A DNA stretch of 64,000 nucleotides from assembly GCA_013146195.2 (NCBI GenBank), contig CM028378.1, positions 43,064,925 through 43,128,924 on the forward strand. Reading direction: 5' to 3'. A model generated the notes under the pieces. It searched no databases. It was given only the letters and a program-made list of their open reading frames with translations, and had not been told where the DNA came from. Both the position numbers and the translations under genes were made by a program. Below, one piece after another: positions 54,847 to 64,000 of the stretch (position 1 is the stretch's first letter; the number at the start of each line of letters is the position of its first letter). Origin of the DNA: Codonopsis lanceolata (Eukaryota > Streptophyta > Magnoliopsida > Asterales > Campanulaceae).

Positions 54847-56407
54847 TGTAGACACCCCAATTTCGTACCCCTGAAATGTGACTCTGACTTATGATATCAA
54901 GAACTGTTCAAACTTAACAAATGTCAAGTTACAGGAGTTGAAAATGCGAAAGGCAAAGCATGATGCGCAAAACAGTAAATTGCAAGGGGTAAAAGTGCCA
55001 AAAATGGAGGTTAAACAGGAGCATGGCGCGACCTAAAAGATGGTTGGGCACCGCGCCATGCCATGGTGGTGTCGGCGCCATCCCAGCTACAGTGGCTCTG
55101 GGACTTAACGAATTGTGCAATTCGCGAAGGCCGCTGTACAATCGGACAAAGCGTGCTGAGGGAATTTATAATTCCCGATGAGTCCTCCTCTCCACCTATA
55201 AATTAAGGTGTTGGGCTCCCCTTTCGGCAGAAGAAATCACCCACAACAAAACAATGAAGAATTCCTTCTGCATTCCCTCAACGCCGATAATAGTGAGAGG
55301 TGCGAGATAGGTGTGTGTAGCCCACCAAAGCTTCCAAACCCCGTCCAACTTCGTCAAAACACAAATCCACCTGTTAAAAGTGATCCCTAGCCTTTTAGTT
55401 AGGTATCCACCCAACTTCCCGCCCAAAATCCATAAAGTAAGCCGTTACTCTGCCCGAGTAATGAGCTGAAAAACACAAAAAGTAAACCGTTATTCTGCCC
55501 AACCAAAAAGGTCAAAACCTTCCAAAATAAGCCGTCATTCTGCCCGAGTGAAAGAGCCGAAATCATCCAAAATAAAGCAGTCATTCTGCCCGAATCACAA
55601 CAACAACGACAACAAAAGAAAGACTCCCTCTCATTGAAGGACAGAGCGAGCACACTACCGCTCTAAAAGGTAATAGCCTTTAAGGGCGTTTTTTTTATTA
55701 TTTATAAAAGTTATTATTTAAATCCAGCCCAATGTAGTCAATATAAGCAGTTGTGCTGCTCGGATTAGAATATGAAATATTATGTAAAAGAGTCGTTATA
55801 ATGGCCAAATATTTTTAAATATACTTGTAATTATTGTAAGGAAATGGCTGCAAGTCCGTAAATAATGTAGCCACGGATGTATTTGTTTTATTTTCCTGTC
55901 TTTTAATGCTTTATTTATTTGCTAAATAAATATAACAATAAGCATATTTTAACCAAAAACTCTTTTTGAGACCGAAAGGGCGAGTTGGGTGCCTAGCACC
56001 TTCCCAACTCGTAACTTAGCCTCCGAACCCATTTTCTATCTCTGGTTTTCTTTTCTTTTTTCTGGTTTTGCTTTATTTTTGCCTTAAAATAAAGATGACG
56101 ACTCTAAAACTTTTTGGATTCAGTGGGGCCTCGCAGCACTCCTTCTTTACACTTTTCCGTTTTCCCCTAAAAAAGGGAAAATGGGAATGGAGGGTGGTGT
56201 ATTCCCATATCATGGTATCCCCTAAAAAAGGGATAACTTGATACGGGAAACCCAAAACTCCCATAGTGATCCGAAACAGGCCATAAGGCTATTTTTAATA
56301 AAATCCACTAAAGGCAACCGATGCGCATTCCAACGCGCTATCTTAGACAGCACTCCTCTCGCACTTTTGATTTCGTCTTCCCCTAGAAAAGGGAGGGTGG
56401 AATGAGA
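54847..56407 (+). repeat. Tat-type LTR (LTR A), 3' end truncated
   Basis: Starts TGTAGACACCCCAATTTCGT right after a polypurine tract, so it is a 3' LTR of an element to its left. It matches the LTR at 58092 through shared blocks (AATGTCAAGTTACAGG, GCGAGTTGGGTGCCTAGCAC, CTTTTGATTTCGTCTTCCCC). The match stops near 56407, before the last ~100 bp seen in the other LTR, and pol sequence follows at once. Internal short repeats of TAAGCCGTTATTCTGCCCGA are present. Confidence 0.8.
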
Positions 56408-58091
56408 TCTTGGCAAGCCACCCCTCCTTAGCAGCCCTATACCCGGTGAGCCCTTATATGTTTATCTAGCAGCCACAGACCAGGCTGTGGCCGCTGTTTT
56501 GGTTAGGGAATAGTTAGACATTCAAAAACCCGTGTACTATGTATCTAAGGCCCTCAGTCCTGTTGAGGGTCGTTATTTTAATGCAGAGAAATTAGCTTAC
56601 TCGCTTGTCATAGCTGCCCGAAAATTAAGGGCTTATTTTTCTGCACATGTAATCATAGTATACACAGACGCACCACTACACAAGATCCTTCACAAGCCTG
56701 ATTCGTCGGGCAGATTACTCAACTGGGAAATCGAGCTCACCGAATTCCACATAGACTACTTACCCAGGCGAACAATCAAGGCTCAAGCTTTGGTCTATTT
56801 TTTGGTAGAGACAAGCTTCACTAAGCATGAGAAACCTGAAACCCAGCAGCCAGCAGAGCCCAGGCAAGAGCAACTGCCATAGCCTTGGCCTGCCTACTGT
56901 TGGGATCTTTATGTAGATGGGGCAGTGAGCAAAGTCGGGAATGAAGCTGGCATCCTTCTCATAGCTCCCGACCAGGTTACAGAGTTCGAGCTAGCACTGC
57001 GGTTCAAGTTCCCTACATCCAACAACGTTGCCGAGTGCGAAGCAATGATCGCCGGCCTTGAACTTGCAGCGGACATGGGCGTCGAAATGATCACCGTGTA
57101 CTCAGATTCACAATTAGTAGTGAACTAAGTCCAGGGGAAATATATGGTGCATCACCCCTCACTAGTCAAATACTGCGAACCTGTCAAAGAAATTTTGAAA
57201 ATTTTCAAATTCTGGGAGATCATCAGAATTGATCGTGCTAACAACATGCGGGCAGACTACTTGTCCAAGATCGCTGAGGCAAACTTAGCATTGTTGAATC
57301 CTTCAGTAATGATCGAGCACTTGGAAACTCCGGCCATTGATAGGCCGGTGATAATGGACATTGAGCCAGCGACCAGAAGCTGGATTGATGATTACAAGGA
57401 TTACATCGAGCAGAGGATCCTGCCCGCAGACAAAGTTAAAGCCACCACAGTTAGAAGCCAAGCCTGTCGTTACTCGGTCGTAGGGGGAATCCTGTACAAG
57501 CGATCTAAGGTCAGGCCTATGCTTCGATGTGTACCCCCAGAGTTAACTGAAGGCGTTTTGTACGAGGTACCTGAGGGAGAATGTGGCGGTCATCCGGGCA
57601 CACGAGCTTTGGCAGAGAGGGTTCTGTGCGCAGTATACTATTGGATAACCCTCAGAAGGGATGCAGAGAAGTATGTCCGCGAATGTGACAAGTGCCAGAG
57701 ATATGCGGACATACCAAGGCTTCCATCCACCTTACAAACTCTAGTCGTTACGACCTGGCCCTTCGACATGTGGGGAATTGATCTGATCAGCCCATTCCCG
57801 CTAGCACAAGGCAAGTACAAATATGCAGTAGTCACCATCGATTACTTTACAAAATGGATAGAAGCAAAGCCTCTGGCCAAACTTTCAGAAGCAAATGTCA
57901 TCAAGTTCGTCCACGACCAAGTGTGGTGCAGATTCGGCCTTCCGTGGGCAATCATATCCGACCACGGCACTCATTTCTCAGAAAATTTCACTACAGAGTG
58001 TGCTCACCTGGGTGTCAAGCATTGGCAATCATATGTAGCTTATCCCCAAGGAAACAGTCAAGCCGAAGCCAGAAACAAACAGGTCTTGCAC
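56408..58091 (+). pseudogene. Tat pol fragment: RNase H, archaeal-type RNase H and integrase, truncated at both ends
   Basis: Begins inside the RT/RNase H border (PPLLSSPIPGEPLYVYLAAT). RNase H: KPVYYVSKALSPVEGRYFNA and IIVYTDAPLHKILHKP. A second RNase H follows with DLYVDGAVSKVGNEAGILLI, NNVAECEAMIAGLELA and VYSDSQLVVN, the extra archaeal-type RNase H that marks the Tat lineage. Integrase: zinc finger GHPGTRALAERV...VRECDKCQRYADIP, core WPFDMWGIDLISPFPLA, VTIDYFTKWIEAKPLAKLSE and ISDHGTHFSENFT. It is cut off after SQAEARNKQVLHA, where the next LTR starts. In-frame TAG codons occur at about 56511, 56881 and 57126. The last two are the only breaks in otherwise well-preserved coding. Confidence 0.88.
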
Positions 58092-59904
58092 GCTATACAC
58101 CCCAATTTCGTACCCCTGGTATGTGACATGACATAAAATATCAAGACCTGTTAAAACATTAACAAATGTCAAGTTACAGGGTCAAAAGTGCAAATGGACA
58201 AAACAAGAAGCGCAAAAGGATGAAATGCAGGGTTTAAAGTGCAAGAAAATGAAAATGTGAATAGTGCTGGCACCACCCATATGAAATCTTGGAGCCACGC
58301 CAAGTTTTGTAATGGGTGGCCGGCGCCAAGATTCCTTTCCCAGCGCCAAGATTGGCCTTCCCGGCTCCCAGCTTCTCAAACAGTGGCCGCGATGTCCATT
58401 TGTCTCTGCGCTGTCTACAAGTTGCTCAATGCACAAAGAAGGAAATTTAATTCCCAGCGTGTCCTCATTTCCAGCCTATAAATACAGGCCCTGGGCTCCG
58501 CATTCAGCACACCTTTCAGCGATAAAAATTTCTCTGCGTCCTCGTTACGCTGAAGAAATAAATAATGAGCAATCACCTCAAAAGCCTCGAAACCCTGCCA
58601 AACCTCCTCCAAACACAAAACCAACCGGTAGAAATGAGTCTTAGCCCCCCAGCTAGGTATCCACCCTATTTTCCCGGTCCAAAAATCGTGGAAAGAGCAG
58701 TTGCTCTGCCCGATTTAAAAGGCCAAATCAGCCAGAAATAAGCCGTTATTCTGCCCGATTTCAACCTACCTCAAGCAAACATAACAACCAAAATAAACAG
58801 TTACTCTGCCCAAATCCCGAGGCCGAAAGTAACTTTCAGAAGCAGTCACTCTGCCCAAATTCACACAACACACAACAACAACAAAAAAGATTCCCTCTCC
58901 CTGAAGGACAGAGCGAGCACACCCTAGGCCGTCAGTAAGTTTTATTTTAAAGTTTTTATTTGTAAAAGTATTATTTCCAATCCGGCCCAATGTAGATATA
59001 TAAGCAGTTGTGCTGTCCGGATTTAGTTAGGAAATAGTACTAAATAAGTCGTTATTATGGCCAAATATTTTCAAGTATATTTGTAATTATTTGTAAAAGA
59101 GATAGTTGCAAGTCTGTAAATAATGTAGACAAATGGATGTATTTGTAGGCAGTTAATGCTTTATTTATCTGTTAAATAACTATAACAAAAAACATACTTT
59201 AGCCAAAAACTGTTTTGAGACCGAAAGGGCGAGTTGGGTGCCTAGCACCTTCCCAACTCGTAACTTAGCCTCCGAACCCGTTTTTTACAATCTCTGGTTT
59301 TCTTTTTATTTTTTGGTTTTGCTTTATTTCTTCCTTAAAATAAAGATGGCGACTCTAAAACATTTTGGATCCAGTGGGGCCTCGCAACATCTTTCTTTGC
59401 ACTTTTCCGTTTTCCCCTAAAAAAGGGAAAATGAGAATGGAAAGGTGATGTATTCCTATGTCCTGGTATCCCCTAAACAAGGGATAACTTGACGTAGAAA
59501 ACCCAAACCACCCATAGTGATCCGAGATAGGTCATAAGGCTATTTTCATAAAATCCATAGTGGGGGCGCTGCAACATTCCTTCCTTCCACTTTCCCGCTT
59601 TCCCCTAAAAAAGGGAGAATGAGAATAGAAGGGTGATGCATTCCTATATCATAGTATCCCCTAAAAAAAGGATAACTTGACATAGAAAACCCAAAGCTCC
59701 CATATTGGATCAAAATCCACTAAAGGCAACCGAGGCGCATTCTAACGCGCTATTCCGACAGCACTCCTCTCGCACTTTTGATTTCGTCTTCCCCTAGAAA
59801 AGGGATGGTGGAACGAGAGCAGTGGATGTCACCGCATCCGCACGTACGCGCACCCCTATCCAAGGGCGCGTGGGGCGCGGGGGCACGTTTCCCGGGAACC
59901 CACA
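58092..59904 (+). repeat. Tat-type 5' LTR (LTR B) of the rightmost element
   Basis: Starts GCTATACACCCCAATTTCGT (the TG of the related LTR is altered) and ends GGGAACCCACA, followed after one base by the primer-binding site. It contains an internal imperfect duplication of about 170 bp (about 59400-59700) built around CCCCTAAAAAAGGG and ATAACTTGACATAGAAAACC, longer than in LTR A. Length about 1.8 kb. Confidence 0.85.
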
Positions 59905-59905
59905 G

Positions 59906-59923
59906 TGGCGACTCTGCTGGGGA
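59906..59923 (+). other. Primer-binding site of the rightmost Tat element
   Basis: TGGCGACTCTGCTGGGGA, the primer-binding sequence typical of Ogre/Tat elements, for which tRNA-Arg has been proposed as primer. It lies one base after the LTR. Confidence 0.8.
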
Positions 59924-61182
59924 GATCATTTTTATTTTAATAAATAAAAATTGAGGGCTAGACTCAGTTACCAAAAAAAATTTCATTTGTTTCTGGTTAA
60001 AGTATGCTTGTTATATTAATTTAAACAATTGAATATTGCGTTCCTTTAACATCTGTGTCTATATTTGTGGATATGATCCTCCATCTTGCAGCAGTTTCAT
60101 TTCAAACACTGTTATGTATATACTTGAAAATATTCGTATTTTTCAAAAAGAAAATAGCAATATATATTTTATGTGCAATAATTTCCGGGCAGCACAACAA
60201 AAGGGCCGTGGCTTTATTTTTAATATCGTTTCATTTTCGGCCCTATTTATTATTTTATTCTGCTTTATTTTCATTCCGCAAAAAAAAAAAAAATAAAAAT
60301 AAAAAATATATATATATAGGACCTATTTTCATTCTGTCATTTTATTTTGGGGATTAGGACCTATTTGTAATTAATAGGGATAGATAGATTCCCCACTTTT
60401 CTTTCTATTTCTTGATGGTATGCTTGCTTGCTCGCTCTCAAACTAAAAAGCCGAGAAAATCAACAAATAACAGCAAAACATGCTATATCTGTTTTATTTT
60501 CTATTTCTATATCTGAAAAAAAAAACTTTTTTCTGCTTTTTAGATACCACACACGTGCGCACATGCATATAAATATATTCCGGACTGCTACCCTACACCA
60601 TGGCCAGCCTACCCCCTGCATGAGCCAACGTTAGACTGCATATAGATTCTCAGGACACTTTAAAGACCGATCGGTTTTTGCATTTTAAATCGTAGGTCAG
60701 CCCTTGTCAAAAAAAAAAAAGAAGAAATGTGCGCAAGTCAAAACAAAAAAAATGTGTGCAAGTCAAAAAAAAATCCGCACAAGTCAAAAAAAATCTGCGC
60801 AAGTCAAAAAACATACACTGGGGCTGATTTATTATTTTCTAATGCTTGACCTAGACCATTTCAAATGGTGGATCCCGAAAAGAGTATAGGCCCTTCGCCT
60901 AGGATCAGTCCGATCTCGGAGAGTCGAAAGGCAGGTGGAATACGTTGGTCCTATACTCTGGAGAAAGAATCCACTGTTCCAGGAAAGTCCTGAGACTGTC
61001 AAAATTAAGCAGGTGCTTATCCGGTCAATTTGTAGGAAAAATAATAAATAATAAAATGTACTAATAAAGGCACGCTGTACTTCAAGCCCAGAAAGCATCC
61101 AGCCAGCCTTCTGATACATCCAAAAACCATTCTCCTCAGAAACCTGACCCGAATCTGGAAAGGCAGAGATAATACTGGCCGA
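59924..61182 (+). other. 5' untranslated leader of the rightmost Tat element
   Basis: AT-rich leader between the primer-binding site and gag. It has A-tracts and a repeated GTCAAAAAAAATCYGCGCAA block (about 60700-60810). Long leaders are normal in Tat elements. No gene seen. Confidence 0.5.
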
Positions 61183-63075
61183 TTGGTACGGGAAACAAGT
61201 GCAGAAATCAAATCAGAGGGTATCAGAAACAGATCAGATAAGTGCAGAATCAGTTCAAAAGGTACAGATCCAGGCAGTATGGCAGCAGAAAGTGAGCAGT
61301 CCGCCATGGGTACAGATACAGGGGCTCCATGGGGTGCTCCGACTCCAACACCGCAACAGTGGTTAAGTCCAAATTTGAACGCACAAATTGATCGTATGAT
61401 GAGCCAAATAGCAAGTCTTATGCAAGGTCCAAAGCCCAGTGGTGAGGTAATCTCTTCCCCTGCAGTCCCCACAGGAAGCATCAACCCTCCATGTGCCTCC
61501 AAACCCAATTTCTCAGCCAAACACTATCCTACCAAATACTGACATCACTCCAAATCCTAACCCTGTACCGAATCCATACTACCCAAATATCAACCCTTAC
61601 CCATCCTATCCTCCATATCCTTTCCCAAACACCAATATTCCCAGATTCCAAATGACTTCCCTTTTCACATAACCAACCCACTCCAGAACAGCCCACATAT
61701 AGACCCACAAAGCTATAACCCGTCAGACCAAATTACTACCTACCTACCTTCCAATGATCCTGGCCACCCAGTCGAAACCGTCAATAATCCACCAGCCCAG
61801 AATCCTTATACTGCCCAAAACCCGCTAGCTTATATAGCCCAAAATCCGCCAGCTTATATTGCCCAAAATCCACACTCAACCCAAAACCCTTATCTAGCCC
61901 AAAATCCATACCTAGCCCAAAATCCATATCCTACCCAAAATCCTTACCAAACACCACAACCAGAGATCAACCCAACCTTCCCTAATCCCGCCAGCATATA
62001 CCAAATACCAACTCCCCCAGCCACCAAAATGGAAGCCGACATGGAAAACATGAAAACAATGATGCTCAAACTTCTCAACAAAGGGGAATTCTCTACGTGG
62101 GCACTAGCATTACAACATTCGGCAGTACTACCTCCAAAATTCAAAATGCCCGATATAGAAAAATTTTATGGGACTGGATGCCCTATATCTCACCTAAAGT
62201 CTTATGCTACTGGCATGCAATCAAGAGGGGCTAGTTTCGAAACCATGGCCTCCAATTTTCACCTTACCTTGATAGGGGCAGCTAAGCAATGGTTAATGCT
62301 AGCAGATGATAGCACCATGGGCACTTGGGACCAAATCGCTGAAGGGTTCCTAGAAAGGTACAAAGATAATACCACCACTGAAAATAAAAGGGAACTTGAG
62401 GCATGCACCCAAAAAGAAAATGAAACATTCGCAGAATTTGCAGCCAGATGGAAGGATAAAGTCGCCCAGACTTTGGACAGACCTGATCCGGCTGAATCAT
62501 GCAGAATGTTCATCAAAAACCTCCAGCCCATTTACCTAGAACGCATGCGGTATCTCCCTTATAACAATTTTAAAGTAATAGTTGAGATAGGAGTCCGTAT
62601 TGATGAAAAAATACGCACGGGATCCCTAGAGATTGATGCACATACACCCCCAATTTCACTCTGTAACTCTGAATCAGATGAAGAATCTTCGGAAGAAGTC
62701 AACGTGGTTGAAATAATTTCACCTGCTAAATACAGTAATGTGTCATGGTCATACGAGACGAATGAATCTGCCAACTTTGTTGAAGGAAGCAGTAATGCCA
62801 ACAAGAACCTCATAGGACCTTACCGAGCAAAAAGAAGGCATTACGATGAACTGAATGCCCCAATGTCCCTGATTTTCCAAGGCTTAATGGCACAAGGGGT
62901 TTTGAAACCAATGGAAAATTATCGACCTCCGCCAAAGCTATCAGACACGTGGGACCACTCTCAGTATTCCGAGTATCATCGTAGCAGTGGCCATCCCACT
63001 GATAAGTGTTATAAGCTCAGAAGTGACATCCAAGATCTTATTGATGGCCAAATCATTGAAAAGCCGCACCCATGA
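61183..63075 (+). pseudogene. Tat/Ogre gag polyprotein, frameshifted N terminus, intact core
   Basis: A likely start is the ATG at 61279 (MAAESEQSAMGTDTGAPWGA). An IDRMMSQIASLMQG helix follows, then a Pro/Asn/Tyr-rich linker whose frame changes near 61515 and 61645. From about 61650 the frame is open to 63075. The linker includes repeats of the type AQNPYLAQNPY (61795-61955). The gag core has KMEADMENMKTMMLKLLNKG, FYGTGCPISHLKSYATGMQS, AAKQWLMLADDSTMGTWDQI and CTQKENETFAEFAARWKDKV (retrotransposon gag, PF03732). Near the end is a YHRSSGHPTDKCYKLRSDIQ zinc-knuckle-like motif. It would form the element's particle. Confidence 0.85.
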
Positions 63076-63614
63076 TTGTCTCTAGTAAAAGTGGAAAATA
63101 CCCTAGGACACCTTTGTATATGCACCTCCAAAGACTCTTTGTACCTTTGAATGTCCTTTTGTCAAATAAAATCTCCAGGAAACAACTTTTTTCAACCCAG
63201 CGTCAATTTTCATAAATTTTGGGATCCTTGTTGTTTTCTGGTACCACTAACAATTTTGCAGGAGCTGGAAAATAAAAATTTTTTTTACTACTATCATTTG
63301 CTCTCCTGAGAGGACTATCCAAAGGTACGTAATCATTACATCTCATTTAAAAAAAAAATGATTATTTTAAAAACAAAGACAAAAAAAAAGAGGCCTCGAA
63401 AAAAAAAGTTTTTCTATGCGTTGTCTTTTGTTTCCCAAAACATGTAAAGACAGAAAATTCCCCCCTCACCATTATTTTCAATTGCCATCACCAGTTGATA
63501 AGTGCATCAGTCATTCTTGATTCAAAAAAAAAATCTAGTAAATTCTACTTCGAGATGTCAGGGGGTACCACTTCAAAAAAAAAAATGAAGCAAAAAAAAA
63601 ATGAAAACAAGAAA
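63076..63614 (+). other. A-rich spacer replacing protease, RT and RNase H
   Basis: Where a full Tat element would hold several kilobases of pol, only about 540 bp of A-rich DNA lie between gag and the integrase C terminus. No conserved pol motif is seen. Confidence 0.6.
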
Positions 63615-63878
63615 AAAAAGGTCAATTACAAGCAGCGAACAAAGGCTCATCATGACAAGAAGGTCCGAGGTAGAGCTTTCATGGTCGAAGACTGGGTACT
63701 CAAAAAAATTGAGATAACAGGTCAACGGGTAGAATGGGGAAAGCTATCACCAAACTGGGAAGGGCCTTTTCAAGTTACTAGTATAGTTAGAGAGGGCACC
63801 TACACGCTTCGGACTCGGGAAGGAAAAGACTTGAAGCATCCGTGGCATGCTGATCATTTGAAAAAGTACTACCCTTAA
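63615..63878 (+). pseudogene. Gypsy integrase C-terminal fragment
   Basis: Reads KVNYKQRTKAHHDKKVRGRA, LSPNWEGPFQVTSIVREGTY and HPWHADHLKKYYP, then a stop: the GPF/Y-type C-terminal domain. The catalytic core and zinc finger are absent. The frame is open from 63495, but the first 40 residues are Lys-rich and probably not conserved coding sequence. Confidence 0.82.
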
Positions 63879-64000
63879 GTCAGTCTTCAGTACACAAACG
63901 GGTAGGACCTTCAGCCCTGTTGAGGGTCATCAATGTTGTTTAATAAAGACAAGTTTTTATTATTTGTTCGCTCAGATTTCGTTGGCATCTATCGATTGTT
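63879..64000 (+). other. Post-integrase region of the rightmost element, continues past the window
   Basis: AAACGGGTAGGACCTTCAGC and CCCTGTTGAGGGTCATCAAT look like the ordinary start of a Tat 3' region. The 3' LTR must lie outside the window. Confidence 0.5.

Noticed and set aside
58239..58644. Open frames inside LTR B
   Set aside because: They lie wholly within an LTR, do not persist in LTR A and have no domain.

Overview
This window is nuclear DNA of a flowering plant, most likely a eudicot. The evidence is spliced genes with GT-AG introns and plant-specific gene families, a CCCTAAA-type telomere-like run, an AT-rich background full of microsatellites and MITEs, and Ty1/copia and Tat-lineage Ty3/gypsy retrotransposons. 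There is one 100-N assembly gap (43534-43633), so this is a draft scaffold.

Left part (1-24 kb): two conserved host genes in a repeat-rich setting. A granulin-containing papain-like cysteine protease of the XBCP3 type lies on the minus strand in five exons (2659-6135). A GID8-like LisH/CTLH/CRA protein lies on the plus strand in seven exons (15476-23268) with a 4.7-kb first intron. Each gene has exactly one frame-breaking indel in an otherwise well-conserved coding sequence. Between them are a Tourist/Harbinger-type MITE with TAA target duplications (7303-8100) and a complete but defective copia element (8566-13153) with 176/179-bp LTRs and GGTAC target duplications. Two inverted copies of an unclassified 1.0-1.3-kb repeat flank this part. 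Intron 1 of the GID8-like gene holds three copies of a tRNA-derived SINE, two with perfect target-site duplications.

Middle part (24-34.6 kb): no convincing gene. It holds a triplicated 190-bp unit, a 2.7-kb degenerate tandem array, a 73-bp tandem array, a composite foldback repeat with a Helitron-like 3' end, an isolated exon-like fragment, a Stowaway MITE (32939-33196) and a hAT-type element (33351-34542) with 8-bp target duplications and an inner 118-bp foldback.

Right part (35-64 kb): stacked Tat/Ogre-type gypsy elements. Left of the gap, a minus-strand pol (40271-43533) is followed by a plus-strand, hence antisense, ORF of the PF04195 type and then an 849-bp LTR. Right of the gap, a plus-strand pol (43634-46966) is followed by two minus-strand antisense ORFs, one DUF7745-like and one spliced plant-mobile-domain ORF, then a polypurine tract and an LTR at 54847. 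A pol fragment with a second, archaeal-type RNase H is wedged between that LTR and another LTR at 58092. The second LTR begins an element that has gag but jumps almost directly to the integrase C terminus. The recurring layout of pol plus an antisense ORF ahead of the 3' LTR, with TATA boxes in front of two of the antisense ORFs, is the most interesting feature of the window.
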